From positions 62,001 through 126,000 of the forward strand of contig JAMPIT010000697.1 in NCBI GenBank assembly GCA_026261815.1: 64,000 nt of DNA, written 5' to 3'. The DNA comes from Monarcha castaneiventris obscurior (lineage: Eukaryota > Chordata > Aves > Passeriformes > Monarchidae). Below, in pieces: positions 10,061 to 20,590 of the stretch; the stretch's first letter is position 1; each line of letters opens with the position of its first letter. The notes beneath the pieces are model-generated. The model did not search any database. It was given only the letters and a program-made list of their open reading frames with translations, and had not been told where the DNA came from. A program made the position numbers and the translations under genes.

Positions 10061-10391
10061 TAAAATACTAGACATATGTAAACTCACATGGCGAACTGAG
10101 GACCCTGTATGGGTATTCCGCCTAGAATCTTCGTATTTAAAACATGTTAATAACCATCTTTTATTTACAGAACTGCGAACATTGTGGACCTTGATTAACA
10201 GCCGGCACCATGACTTTTATGTGTTACATGTTCGCTCCCATACAGGTTTACCAGGCCCTATTACAGAAGGTAACAACTATGCAGACATCACGGTGATGAC
10301 AGGTGTGATACCAAATACTTTTGCACAAGCTAAGCTATCCATGACTTTTTCCACCAGAATGCTCGCTCTCTTTGCAAGCAATTTCAGTTAA
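10060..10391 (+). pseudogene. Deleted polymerase: RT start joined to RNase H end
   Basis: After protease the same frame reads a short RT-start-like segment (LTWRTEDPVWV), then jumps within about ten residues to the C-terminal end of RNase H (HVRSHTGLPGP). Almost all of reverse transcriptase and most of RNase H are absent, an in-frame internal deletion of roughly 1.5 kb relative to a complete element. The ORF ends at 10391, where the integrase N-terminal zinc region begins in a different frame. Confidence 0.75.
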
Positions 10392-11098
10392 CTTCCTCAC
10401 AGGCCCGTGACATCCTGTTGTCCTGCTCCTCCTGTCGTGGTATTGCTCCCACTCCTGTAGCAGAAGGCACCAACCCCCGAGGCTTAACTGCTAACTCCAT
10501 CTGGCAAACTGATGTCACCCATATCCAAGAGTTCGGTCGCTTAAAATATGTTCATGTGTCAGTTGACACCTATTCTCGTTTTCTTATGGCAACTGCCCAC
10601 ACCGGAGAAAAGGCCCGTGATGCCATCCAGCACTGGCTCACCTGTTTTGCCACTCTGGGCCTTCCAAACACCATCAAAACGGACGATGGACCTGCCTACA
10701 CCTCAGAGAGAGTTTGCAGCTTCTTACAACAATGGGGTGTGTCGCACAACATGGGCATTCCCCACTCTCCCACAGGGCAAGCTATTGTGGAGCATGCCCA
10801 TAGAACCTTAAAAACAAAGCTTGAAAAACAAAAGAAGAGGGAGTTGGGGTGCCCCCATGACAGGCTGGCCAAAGCCTTGTATGTCCTCAGTTTTTTAAAT
10901 CAGGATGAGATGGGACAGACTGCTTGTGAGAGACAGTATTCCTTTGGCACAAGGGCTCGTCTAAGACCTCCCGTAATGGTGAGGGACTTACTAACCGGAC
11001 AATGGAAAGGACCACTGGACTTACTAACATGGGGAAGGGGTTATGCCTGTGTCTCCACAGGCCACTATGTGCAATGGATTCCATCACACTGTGTGTGA
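10330..11098 (+). pseudogene. Integrase of the beta-type ERV
   Basis: A 226-residue ORF (10418-11098) holds the integrase core. The triad is visible as WQTDVTH, KTDDGPAY and a Glu in QAIVEHAHRTLK, with roughly the D,D(35)E spacing of the family. The C-terminal DNA-binding region (LTGQWKGP...WGRGYACVS) ends just before the stop. The zinc-binding N-terminus is cut off by a frameshift near 10391-10418. It is the best-preserved part of this provirus. No envelope gene follows. Confidence 0.8.
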
Positions 11099-11284
11099 CC
11101 TTTTGTCGCACCCACCTAATCCCATCTGTATATAGTTACTATGTTACATGATGCCATGATGAATTTTGTCTTTTCTTTTATACCCTTGTTTTACCTTTTT
11201 GCAACTTCTGTATTCTTGGTGCTTTTTTGCCTACATTCTTGGACTTGTTTGTTAAGCTAAGAGACTAAACATTTTAGAGGCTTC

Positions 11285-11608
11285 GTAGTTGGGGTGCCAG
11301 GGTGCCCAGACCCCAAGGTCCTCTCCAGAACACATTTTGTAAACTAAGATAGAACCATCCAGGGGAAGGTTCCTTGGGAGGGGGGGTTCATTTGAGCCTC
11401 TCATTGGGGAATATTTGATAGATATGCTAATTAATAAGACCTAGAATGTAAGACCAGATCTAGAAGAGGGGACTTTGCGGTGGGGATGGGGTGCACAGAG
11501 GCGTATTCGACCTGTTTGTGGTGCACCTAAGGATCCTTGCAATAAATACCAAGGTAAAACCCTTTTCCCCCTTCTAACTGTGTTCGCCTCTTGATTTTTA
11601 AGACCAGG
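11285..11608 (+). mobile_element. LTR-like sequence with AATAAA
   Basis: Between the first integrase and a second integrase tail lies a non-coding stretch with AATAAA near 11541 and a pyrimidine-rich end, as in the 3' half of an avian ERV LTR. Exact TG/CA ends are not certain. It is the expected place for the 3' LTR of the beta-like element. Confidence 0.45.
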
Positions 11609-11611
11609 AAA

Positions 11612-11930
11612 GGCATCGTTGGATGAGGCACAGCAGCCTCGAGCGAAGGTTCGGGTGAGAAATTTAGTCACCAAACAGTGGGAAGGTCCCTATGACCTTA
11701 TCGCTTCGGGGCGCGGGTGTGCTTGTGTATCCACAGATACTGGGGTGCGCTGGGCACCTGCAGAGTGTGTCCGTCCTGACCTGCGACCGCAGAGGCAAAA
11801 TCCAGCCAACAGGCAGGGTGGAAACCGTGACCAGAATGAAAGTGATCAAGTGGGTGGAACATCGAGTGATGACGCAGATGCAGACGATGTGAGTGATCAC
11901 TCCAACGGTCCTTCCACAAGCAGAGATTGA
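11612..11930 (+). pseudogene. Second integrase C-terminal fragment
   Basis: A separate integrase C-terminal domain (VRNLVTKQWEGPYD, then GRGCACVSTD) is followed by an acidic, Asp/Ser-rich tail and a stop at 11930. It parallels the end of the integrase at 10980-11098 but differs in sequence, so it comes from another element of the same broad group. The rest of that element on the 5' side is gone. Confidence 0.7.
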
Positions 11931-11971
11931 ACATTGTTCATTTTTCTTTTTCTTTTTTAAAGGAAAAAGGG

Positions 11972-12301
11972 TGAGATGTTGCCCTGAGTTGTGCAGTCTT
12001 TTGATGTTTTCATTCCTGTAATAGAATTCTCACACACTTTATATATAACACATAGTTATATTTAGCTAACCTTCTCTTTGTTTTTCATACCTTCTCCTAT
12101 GACAGAGAATATGTTAGATTTTATTGTCCTGTGTGCTTAGAGAGGTGGTAACCTCATCCTCCAATCCACGGTTGATTTTAAAGAAGTATAAAAAATGATG
12201 GAATAAAGAAAGACAGGGCTTTTGCTCTGGGCTCCTGTCCTGAATTGCTTGAGTCTGTGTGCTTCTTTTCGTGTCCAAGTGTGACACCTGGCGGCCCCAC
12301 A
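11972..12301 (+). mobile_element. LTR preceded by polypurine tract
   Basis: A polypurine tract (AAAGGAAAAAGGG, about 11959-11971) immediately precedes TGAGATGTTG. The LTR ends ...CCCCACA at 12301. It has a TATA-like TATAAAAA near 12187 and AATAAA at 12202-12207. At about 330 bp it is compact. Integrase, polypurine tract and LTR are adjacent with no envelope gene between them. Confidence 0.65.
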
Positions 12302-12338
12302 GTGTCACTCTATACTCCATGGTTCTGTGAGGCCCCGC

Positions 12339-12703
12339 TGTCACCAAATCTCCAAAATATCAGCATAAGACTCCTTAACACTAATTTGGTGTTAAAGAGG
12401 GTATCATTTATTCAGGTCTGAGGTCCAGCAGGGGATAACTCCTAACCTTACCTGGACACGAGATTCTACAAGTGTGTTGCTCACATAGAGTCGCTACATG
12501 CATATTACAATTACTCCATCTCCTTAAAACCCACACCAAGTTCCCAGATTCAGTCCTTGTTTTTTCTATCACAGCACCTGTGACCCAGATGTCTTCTTCT
12601 CTTCAGACTGTCCTCACCGGGAAAGCAGCCCCTGCATGCCTTGTTCCTCTGCTAAAAGTTCACAGGCACAGTAAAAATTGAATTAACCCTTTTGGTATTG
12701 AGC
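12339..12703 (-). mobile_element. Minus-strand LTR, copy of 54707-55085
   Basis: On the minus strand this reads as LTR R-U5: AATAAA near 12410, then sequence ending GGAGATTTGGTGACA at 12339. A near copy occupies 54707-55085. Both are joined on the left to 37-bp satellite sequence and on the right to the OR upstream module at the same point. They were therefore duplicated as one composite, not inserted twice. Confidence 0.6.
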
Positions 12704-13660
12704 CCAAGGCTTTGTGTGCCCAGGCAGAGGCAGGCAGGACGCAGAGCTGCCAGCAAAGGAAGGGGCCAGCGAGCTGGGGCGGCCGGGGGGATGACGACAG
12801 CCTGCAGGGACAGAGGCACAGGGCAGGGACACCGTGGCACAGCCTGGGCTGGAGAGGGCACAGGGATGGGCAGCAGCTGCAAGGCCCTGCCAGAGCCAAC
12901 TTGTGCAGCACTTTGGCCACGGCTGCTGGCCCTGGGCCTGAGGCCAGCAGGAGACAAGTGACCCTTGCAGCCCTGGGGCCTCAGTGCCTCCTTGGCCCTG
13001 CTCAGCAGCCTGGCAGGGGCCGCCCCATGGTGCTGCCCTTGGCATTGCACATCCCCACATCCCAGTGCCCCGGGAAGAGCCCTGAGCACTGAGGGAGGGA
13101 CAGGATGTGCCTTGCCAGGGGCTGGGGCTCAGGCCTTGGCCCTTTGCATTCCTCAAACACATCCAGCTTTGCTCAGCATCAGAGACATCTTTCCCTTGCT
13201 TGCTCCCCCCTGTCATCACTGCCTCCAGTGTTCTGCTCTGACTGGATCCTGGGGACACTTTCTCAGTCGTGTTCCTCATTGGGACCCATTAAAACTTCAA
13301 GAAACTTTGGAGTTTGTGACTTTGAATTCTTGAGAGGTTTCTTCAGCTCCCTCCCAGGGACTGATGTTCAGGGCCTCAGCACCAAAGCCCCGAGAGGGTC
13401 ATTAAAGTCCTTGTGCTGTGTCAGTGCTGCTGAGCTGGGCCGGGCTCCTGGCACAGAGGCAGCTCCTGGCAAGTGGCAGCGCTGCAGAGAGACAGCTCTG
13501 GCCAGGAGCAGCTCCTGTGCACAGCCCAGCAGGGCTGGGGCACTGCCTGCAGCCAGCCCGGGCACAGCACAGAGGCACAGAGAGCTTCAGTCAGTCAGGG
13601 CTGGGAAGGTGCTGAGAAGTGACTGCAGGGGAATCACTGCCAGCCCTTGACACAGGAAGC
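12700..13660 (+). repeat. OR upstream module (copy for the second OR)
   Basis: A full-length copy of the ~0.9-kb module in the same orientation as the OR at 15588, ending about 1.9 kb before it. It starts at AAGGCTTTGTGTGCCCAGG and ends soon after a block shared with 13430-13570 and 44330-44460. Overlapping reading frames on both strands reflect low stop-codon density in GC-rich DNA. Confidence 0.8.
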
Positions 13661-14640
13661 CTCTGGCTGCAGGTCAAAGCAGCTGCAGTTCCTGGAGGCA
13701 TCTCCTAAAGCTGGAACACCCCAATGCCTACAGATTCTGTGAGTACAACTCTCTGAGTGTTCCTGGTTTAGAGGCAGAGGAGAATGTGTTCAGAGCTTCA
13801 GCTCACTCCCAAAATATTTCCATGACAAGGATAATTTTAAAGTTAAGGAAATTCCTGAAATTGTGTTTTCAATTTCCTACTCTTGGGCAATAGGAGGGAT
13901 AAATTATTTTTAAATTATTAATTTTGATAAATGCCTGAGACATCAGAACTGTTCCTTTGAGTCATCACTATGTCTGCAGGAGTTTCCTAATGTGCTTTCT
14001 GCCACTCCTCTGCCCATGGACAGCACCAGCATCACCTTTGCTGGACCCATCAGGCTCAGGCTGAGCTGTCCTTTCTCCCACCTGCAAACAGAACCTGCCC
14101 CCAGCCACTGCCCTGCAAACAGGAGGTTTCTGTAGGGCCAAGGAGAGTGCACAGAGATTTGGGGTCAGTGAGTGCTGGCAGGGAGAGATCAGGCACAGGG
14201 AAACACCTCCAGGGAGAAAATCTCCAGGAAGCAGAGAGAAGATCATGCAATGAGAGAAAACAAAACTCAGAAATGTTGTGTCAGGGAGAGTTTAGAGATC
14301 TCCACAGGATCCCCTCCAGTGCAGCCCCCTTGGGCTTGTCTCCCTGAGATGGGAGCTTTTCTCCAGGACACAAACCTGTCCTGGAGCATCTTTGTGTTAT
14401 CTGAAAGACCCACAGGGAAAGGCAGAGATGTTATGACAGAGAAATGCTGTATGGATGGTGAAATGAGCCACATGAGTCCTTGGCTACAAATGTGGTGTCA
14501 GACTGTGGTGGATCCATCTGATCTCAGCAGTACCTGGTGGTTTTTAGGGAAAACATGCAAAGGTGATCACTTTTTACCTGAGAAAGGTTAAAGCCCAGAG
14601 AAACTGTGAAAAGGTCAGAATGACAAACCACCTATCCTAC
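13661..14640. other. Intergenic DNA upstream of the second OR, no gene seen
   Basis: Moderate-GC unique sequence. The short reading frames here have no domain I recognise. It is not shared with the region upstream of the other ORs, so the OR exon and the module keep their relation although the DNA between them differs. Confidence 0.5.
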
Positions 14641-14699
14641 CTCTCTGCTCCTCACTTTGCCTCAGAGAACTCCCTCTGTTCTCTCTGAGGGCAGCAGAA

Positions 14700-15345
14700 A
14701 TGCTGAGGGTGAAACATAGGGTTTTATTTTAGACACTTAAAAGTAGAAATTTTAGATAAATTTAGTTTTGTCGAAATCAACTAGAATAAAAAGATGTAGA
14801 ACTCAGCTGGAAAGGAATTAATGATGAAGTAGGATAGGCTTTGATTGTTTGGTATTTATTCAGCTGTGTTTAGAATGGACAATTAATAATCTTAGAAAAA
14901 GAAATTCAAAGGAGAGTCTAGACAGTTACAAATTCTACCCAGATGCAACCTATTCAAAAGCAATGGAAGAGAGCACGGGAGTTTTCCAAGGTCAAATGTA
15001 TTGTCAAAAACCAGAGAAGCAACAAGGTCAAAGTGAAGAAGACAAGTATTACTTCCTCAAAAGCAACCCTCAGACCCATTTTATGACCACCCACCCAATT
15101 CTATTGCAAGAATTGTGCATGCTTAATGACTTTTTGCTAATTTCCATATGAAGCGGGGAATGGGAGGTGCTTATGCTATGAATACATATCTGTATTTCAA
15201 ATATGCATTATTGCTATAGATAAATAAGTTCTGTGTTGCATTGTGATTCCAGAGCTGTATATTTGGGAGCTATCCCTGCAGCTCTCCAGCACTGAAATAA
15301 ACATACACTTTCTAACCTTAACAAGTTAGAGAGTCTTTGTCTGTC
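14700..15345 (+). mobile_element. Possible LTR or retroelement remnant, AT-rich
   Basis: AT-rich DNA ends in a segment with AATAAA at about 15295 followed by a T/C-rich end (GTCTTTGTCTGTCTCGGG), resembling the R-U5 end of an LTR. A 100-residue frame at 14849-15151 has no recognisable domain. No terminal repeats or TSD were found, so this is tentative. Confidence 0.3.
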
Positions 15346-15587
15346 TCGGGTGGATATCGATATTAGATCTATATCCACGTTTTAATAATTCAAGGGCTGC
15401 TGACAACCCAGGAGAGATGGGTGGAGGTTTAAAAACAACCCCATAGAATGCTAAAACACTAAAGGCTGTGTTTCTGTGTTTCAGGCGAGGGTTTATAAGA
15501 AATAACTTTAATTTTGGTAACACAGATCTCCTCTGACTCTTTACTTTCTTTTTCTCTATGACAGAACCCAATGCCCAGACCCAGCAA

Positions 15588-16520
15588 ATGTCCAACAGCA
15601 GCTCCATCAGCCACTTCCTCCTGCTGGCATTGGCAGACACGCGGCAGCTGCAGCTCCTGCACTTCTGCCTCTTGCTGGGCATCTCCCTGGCTGCCCTCCT
15701 GGGCAACGGCCTCATCATCAGCGCCGTAGCCTGCGGCCAGCACCTGCACACCCCCATGTTCTTCTTCCTGCTCAACCTGGCCCTCACCGACCTGGGCTGC
15801 ATCTGCACCACTGTCCCCAAAGCCATGCACAATTCCCTCTGGGGCACCAGGCACATCTCCTACTCAGCATGTGCTACACAGCTCTTTTTTCTTGGATTTT
15901 TCATCTCAGCAGAGTTTTCCCTCCTGACCATCATGTGCTACGACCGCTACGTGTCCATCTGCAAACCCCTGCACTACAGGACCCTCCTGGGCAGCAGAGC
16001 TTGTGCCCACATGGCAGCAGCTGCCTGGGCCAGTGGCTTTCTCAATGCTCTGCTGCACACGGCCAATACATTTTCCGTGCCCCTGTGCCAGGGCAATGCC
16101 CTGGGCAAGTTCTTCTGTGAAGTGCCACAGATCCTCAAGCTCTCCTGCTCACACTCCTACTTCAGAAAAATTGGGATTTCTTTGGTTGCTGTCTGTTTAG
16201 CTTTTGGCTGTTTTATGTTCATGGTTTTTTCCTATGTGCAGATCTTCAGGGTCGTGCTGAGGATCCCCTCTGAGCAGGGACGGCACAAAGCCTTTTCCAC
16301 GTGCCTCCCTCACCTGGCCGTGGTCTCCTTGTTCCTCATCACCGCCATTTTTAACTACCTTAAGCCCCCCTCCATCTCCTTCCCATCCCTGGATCTGGCC
16401 CTGTCAGTTCTGTATTCGGTGGTGCCTCCAGCCCTGAACCCCCTCATCTACAGCCTGAGGAACCAGGAGCTCAAGGCTGAAGTGTGGACACTGATGACTG
16501 GATGGTTTCTGAAATACTAA
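15588..16520 (+). CDS. Olfactory receptor family 14-like (intact, 310 aa)
   Basis: An intact class A GPCR of the OR14-type, bird-expanded group; it should signal through the olfactory G protein in sensory neurons. Landmarks: N-glycosylation site N3-S-S, GN at 39-40 (TM1), PMFFFL 56-61 (TM2), C95 for the TM3-loop disulfide, MCYDRYVSICKPLHY 116-130 (TM3 end), FCEVPQILKLSC 176-187 (second loop), SY at 215-216 (TM5), KAFSTCLPHL 234-243 (TM6), NPLIY 284-288 (TM7). At 310 residues the length is normal. An upstream ATG at 15558 lies inside the splice acceptor (TTTCTCTATGACAG, ending 15564), so I take the ATG at 15588, matching the paralogues. AATAAA lies at 16551. Family 14 is confident; the exact member is not assigned. 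Confidence 0.95.
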   Translation: MSNSSSISHFLLLALADTRQLQLLHFCLLLGISLAALLGNGLIISAVACGQHLHTPMFFFLLNLALTDLGCICTTVPKAMHNSLWGTRHISYSACATQLFFLGFFISAEFSLLTIMCYDRYVSICKPLHYRTLLGSRACAHMAAAAWASGFLNALLHTANTFSVPLCQGNALGKFFCEVPQILKLSCSHSYFRKIGISLVAVCLAFGCFMFMVFSYVQIFRVVLRIPSEQGRHKAFSTCLPHLAVVSLFLITAIFNYLKPPSISFPSLDLALSVLYSVVPPALNPLIYSLRNQELKAEVWTLMTGWFLKY

Positions 16521-18035
16521 ACTGGTTGCCAATTTCTGCAAATCACTTGTAATAAAACTCACATTTGATAGTTCTTGTTGGTTTACTTCTCGGGTTATTT
16601 TCTCTCTTTTTAGTTATTTAACATTGTCCACAAAAGAAGGCCATTACTCCTTCCATTTCTCATTTTGTTTCTCTCCACCTTGCCTGTGGCCCCAGACTGT
16701 GTCAGTGATGAGCTGTGCTCTCGGTGCCTTTAAACAAACTAAAGGATCTCCCAGCAAAGTTTCCAGCAGAGATGCCCCTTTAGTTCCCCTCTCTGGAGCT
16801 GCAGCAGCAATGTCTGTGTGCAGAGCTGGGGGCAGATCAGGGCTGGCACAGCAGCTGTGCCCAGGAGCAGCAGCCCTTGGTGTTGCCAGTGCTGCTCCCG
16901 TGGCACTGCCCCGCTGCCCTCCTGGCCCTCGTGTTGCTGCAGGGCCTGAGTGCTCTCGGGCTGGCTCCCAGCCCTGGGCTGGCAGTGCCGGGGCTGCAGC
17001 AGGGCCAGGCCATGGGCACTGCTGGGGCAGCGCTGACGCCTCAGGGCAGGGCCTGGGGGCTCGAGGCTCCTTGCCCAGGCTCTCTCAAGAACACGCCCAG
17101 GCCAGTGCTGAGCAGAGAAAAGCCCCGTGAGCAGCCCCAGGGTGGCCGTGGGCAGGGTGGGGGCAAACAGCATGGCTGGTGCTCTGCAAGGTCCCTGGGG
17201 GAGCCGGGAAGGAGCAGCAGAGCAGGGGCTGATCCATCCCCCCTGCGCTGGACAGCCCAGGGCAGCGTCCCAGAGCGGCCTCATGCAGCTGCCAGCAACA
17301 TCCCCCCTGTGCAGCCCTGGCCTCTCCCCAGCTCAGAGAGGGGCTGCATCCTTGCAGGCAGAGACACGGCAGCACTGCCTCAGGAGCCCCTGTTTGCATT
17401 GCACAGCCCAGGCCTCAGCACCCCCACGCTGCTGCTGTGGGGAGATGAAGCTGAGTGAGCACAAATGCCATCAGCCCCTGGGGCCAGCAAGGGCTGCGGG
17501 ACGGCAGGGAAACCACTCAGCTTGCTCGTGGCCTCTGAAGTCAGCCAGAAAGTTTGTTCCATGAGCTGGGAGTTTGCTGTCCCACTGCAGACGTTGTTGC
17601 TCAGAGCCGGGGCTGCCTGGCAGCCACCCCCAAAGAGCCCTGAGCATTTCCTTTGCTTCCCCTTTGCTTTCTTTCCTCTTTCCTGCTCCACATTTCTTCC
17701 TCTTGCCCATCCCTGTCCCCTCCCCTGCAAACAGCCCATCCCTGCTTGCCCTTTCCTCTCTGGCCCCACTCCCCATTTCAGTTCCTGCCTTGGCACCATG
17801 GGAACGTCCCTTGGGGAGCAGGATCATCCCAAAAGTGCTCCAGGAATTGTCTGCAGGGCCCTGCAGTGCCTCGTGCTGTTCCCTTGCCAGAGGCACCACA
17901 GGCCAGGGGGGCACATCTGGGCTGCTGTGTCTGGGTGTGGGGCTCCCTGTTGTGGGCCAGGGAGGAGGAGCTGGAGAGGCTCTGCAGGACTGACAGGAGG
18001 GGCTTTGGGGCCTGTGTGGAGAAGCTGAGGGCCAG
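16521..18035 (+). repeat. OR downstream module, duplicated at 62486-64000
   Basis: This aligns colinearly with 62486-64000 at a constant offset of 45965, starting right after the OR stop codon. It is GC-rich, with overlapping open frames on both strands but no recognisable domain, so I treat it as non-coding. The copy after the first OR (3525 onward) keeps only about 90 bases before changing to CR1 sequence. Confidence 0.85.
16551..16556 (+). terminator. Poly(A) signal of the second OR
   Basis: AATAAA lies 31 bases after the stop, at the same place as in the other plus-strand copies. Confidence 0.65.
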
Positions 18036-18104
18036 GGGCTGCTGGACCTTCTGAAGAGGAGGCCCAGGGCTCATCCTGCAGCTGCTTCAAGGGTGGGTTC
18101 AGAG

Positions 18105-18640
18105 AATCCCAGAACCAACCAGGTTGGAAAAGATCTTGGCGATCATCAAGTCCAACCTGTGCCCTAACACCTCCTTGTGTCCCCTGAGCCTCCTCTTCTC
18201 CAGGATAAACAACCCCAGCTCTCCCAGCTGCTCCTTACAGCACTTGTGTCCCAGATCCCTCACCAGCCTTGTTGCCCTTCTCTGGACATGCTCCAGCCCC
18301 TCAATGTCCTTCCTAAATTGGGTAGCCCAGAACTGGGACACAGCACTCAAGGTGCGGCCTCACCAGTGCTGAGTCCAGGGGAAGAATCCCTGCCCTGGTC
18401 CTGCTGGCCACACCATTCCTGATCCAGGCCAGGTGCCATTGGCCTTCTTGGCCACGTGGGCACACTGCTGGCTCATGTCCAGCCTGCTGTCCATCAGTGC
18501 CCCCAGGTCCCTTTCTGCCTGGCTGCTGTCCAGCCACTCTGTCCCCAGCCTGTAGCGCTGCAGGGGTTGTTGTGGCCAAAGTGCAGGACCTGGCACTTGG
18601 TCTTGTTGAACCTCACATTGTTGCATTTGGCCCAAATTTT
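18105..18640 (-). mobile_element. CR1 LINE 3' end (ORF2 C-terminus and 3' UTR), minus strand
   Basis: The minus strand encodes the end of CR1 ORF2: [20 protein letters not shown], then [17 protein letters not shown]. It continues to the CR1 3' UTR with the family's GTTGGACTTGATGATC and TTTTCCAACC stretch near 18120-18150. This is the typical 5'-truncated bird LINE. The frame is interrupted, so it cannot move itself. Confidence 0.85.
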
Positions 18641-18697
18641 CATTGGATTTCAGAGGTCTTTTCCAACCTGGATGTTTCTGTGATTCTGTGATGGCTG
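18640..18697 (+). mobile_element. CR1 extreme 3' end, plus strand
   Basis: AGAGGTCTTTTCCAACCTGG followed by TTTCTGTGATTCTGTGAT is the CR1 3' terminus with its short octamer-like repeats, on the plus strand. It lies directly against a minus-strand CR1, giving a head-to-head arrangement. Confidence 0.7.
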
Positions 18698-19440
18698 TGA
18701 CACTGCAGGGCCCTGGGAAAGCAAGGGGCCATTGTGACACTGTGGGGCCTTGTTGAACCCAGGGGCCATTTTGACAGTGCAGAGCCAAGGACACCCTTGT
18801 GAGATTCCAGGGCCCAATGGAACCAAGGGGACATTGTTACACTGCAGGGACTCATGGCACTAAGGAAACAATTTGGACACTGTGGTGCCCCATGGAAACA
18901 AGGGGCCATTGGGACACTGCAGGATCTTGTGTAACCAGGGCTCCATTGTGACACTGTGCCACCAAGGAGTCCATTGTAACACCGTGGGGCCTCATGGAAT
19001 CAAGAAGACCCTTGTGACACTGAGTGGCCTCGTGTAGCCATGGGGCCATCACGATACTGCAGGGCCCCATGGAAGCAAGGAGTTCAGCGTTACTCTGTGG
19101 GGCCTCACGGAACCACGGAGACCATGGTGACCCTGCAGGACCTCGTATAACCAAGGGGCCGTTGTTACACTGCAGGGACTCATGGAATGAAGGAAACAAT
19201 TTTGACACCGTGGTGCCCCACGGCACCAAGAGGCCATGGTGACATTTTGGAACCAAGGAGACCATTGCTGCACTGTGAGACCTCATGGAACCAAGGATCC
19301 ATTGTGACACTGCAGGGCCCAGGGAACCAAAGGGCCATTGTGACACTGGGGGGCCCAAGGAATCGAGGGACATTGTGACACTACGGAGCCTCCTGGAATC
19401 ACCGAGATCATTGTGACACTCCATGGACTCATGGAACCAA
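18697..19440 (+). repeat. 37-bp satellite (plus orientation)
   Basis: About 20 diverged units contain CATGGAACCAAGGGGCCATT and GTGACACTGCAGGG. Spacing between GCCATTGTGACA cores is near 37 bp. The same family is at 46140-46345, 48112-48565 and 53870-54710 (opposite orientation), and at 50460-51850 and 57255-57525 (this orientation). Confidence 0.85.
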
Positions 19441-19444
19441 GCTG

Positions 19445-19695
19445 ACATCAAGCTGTGTGTGAGTGTGGATCTGCTGGAGGGTAGGAGGGCTCTGCAGAGG
19501 GACCTGGACAGGCTGGATCCAGGGGCCAAATCCAACAATGTGAGGTTCAACAAGACCAAGTGCCAGGTCCCACACTTTGGTCACAACAACCCCTGCAGCG
19601 CTACAGGCTGGGGACAGAGTGGCTGGACAGCAGCCAGGCAGAAAGGCACCTGGGGCACTGATGGACAGCAGGCTGGACATGAGCCAGCAGTGTGC
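19445..19695 (+). mobile_element. CR1 LINE ORF2 C-terminal fragment, plus strand
   Basis: The plus-strand translation reads [20 protein letters not shown] and then [16 protein letters not shown], which is standard CR1 ORF2 C-terminal sequence. It stops short of the 3' UTR and joins an inverted OR module at about 19700. It overlaps the same CR1 region found on the minus strand at 18360-18640, so the two form an inverted pair around the satellite. Confidence 0.8.
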
Positions 19696-19699
19696 TTTA

Positions 19700-20590
19700 A
19701 GCCTCCATCTGCTTCACTCCTCTGCTGGGCTCTGCAGAGGAGCTGTTCCTCATCAGAGCTGCAATTTTGGAGCTCTTCTTGGTGTCCAAGAGCTTGGGAG
19801 CTCCCTCAGTGCCAGGAGCCTGGCCCAGCTCAGCAGCACAGACACAGCACAAGGACTTTAATGACCCTCCCGGGGCTTTGGTGTTGTTTACATCAGACTC
19901 AGTCCCTGAGAGTGTCTTCAAAAAACTTCTCAAGAACTCAAAATCAGAAACAAACTCCAAAGTTACTTTTAGTTTTAATGGGTCCCATGGTGGAACAGGT
20001 CTGAGAAAGTGTCCCCAGGTTCCAGTCAGAGCAGAACACTGGAGGCAGTGATGACAGGGGGGGACAAGCAAGGGAAAGGTGTCTCTGATGCTGAGAAAAG
20101 CTGGATGTGTTTGAGGAATGCAAAGGGCCAAGGCCTGAGCCCCAGCCCCTGGCAAGGCACATCCTGTCCCTCCCTCAGTGCTCAGGGCTCTTCCCGGGGC
20201 ACTGGGATGTGGGGATGTGCAATGCCAAGGGCAGCACCATGGGGCGGCCCCTGCCAGGCTGCTGAGCAGGGCCAAGGAGGCACTGAGGCCCCAGGGCTGC
20301 AAGGGTCACTTGTCTCCTGCTGGCCTCAGGCCCAGGGCCAGCAGCCGTGGCCAAAGTGCTGCACAAGTTGGCTCTGGCAGGGCCTTGCAGCTGCTGCCCA
20401 TCCCTGTGCCCTCTCCAGCCCAGGCTGTGCCACGGTGTCCCTGCCCTGTGCCTCTGTCCCTGCAGGCTGTCGTCATCCCCCCGGCTGCCCCAGCTCGCTG
20501 GCCCCTTCCTTTGCTGGCAGCTCTGCGTCCTGCCTGCCTCTGCCTGGGCACACAAAGCCTTGGGCTGCTCCAGACTCCTTCTGGGGGACG
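19700..20590 (-). repeat. Orphan OR upstream module (inverted)
   Basis: A complete module copy on the minus strand, nearly identical to 44290-45230 and to the plus-strand copies. Unlike the others it has no OR coding exon downstream (towards lower coordinates): CR1 and satellite DNA occupy that place. It marks an OR copy lost to deletion, or a module that spread alone. Confidence 0.8.

Noticed and set aside
15558..15587. Upstream ATG adding ten residues to the second OR
   Set aside because: The ATG lies within the polypyrimidine/AG acceptor, and the paralogues start at MSNSSS.
19429..19680. Minus-strand frame taken as a separate gene
   Set aside because: It is the antisense of a plus-strand CR1 fragment.
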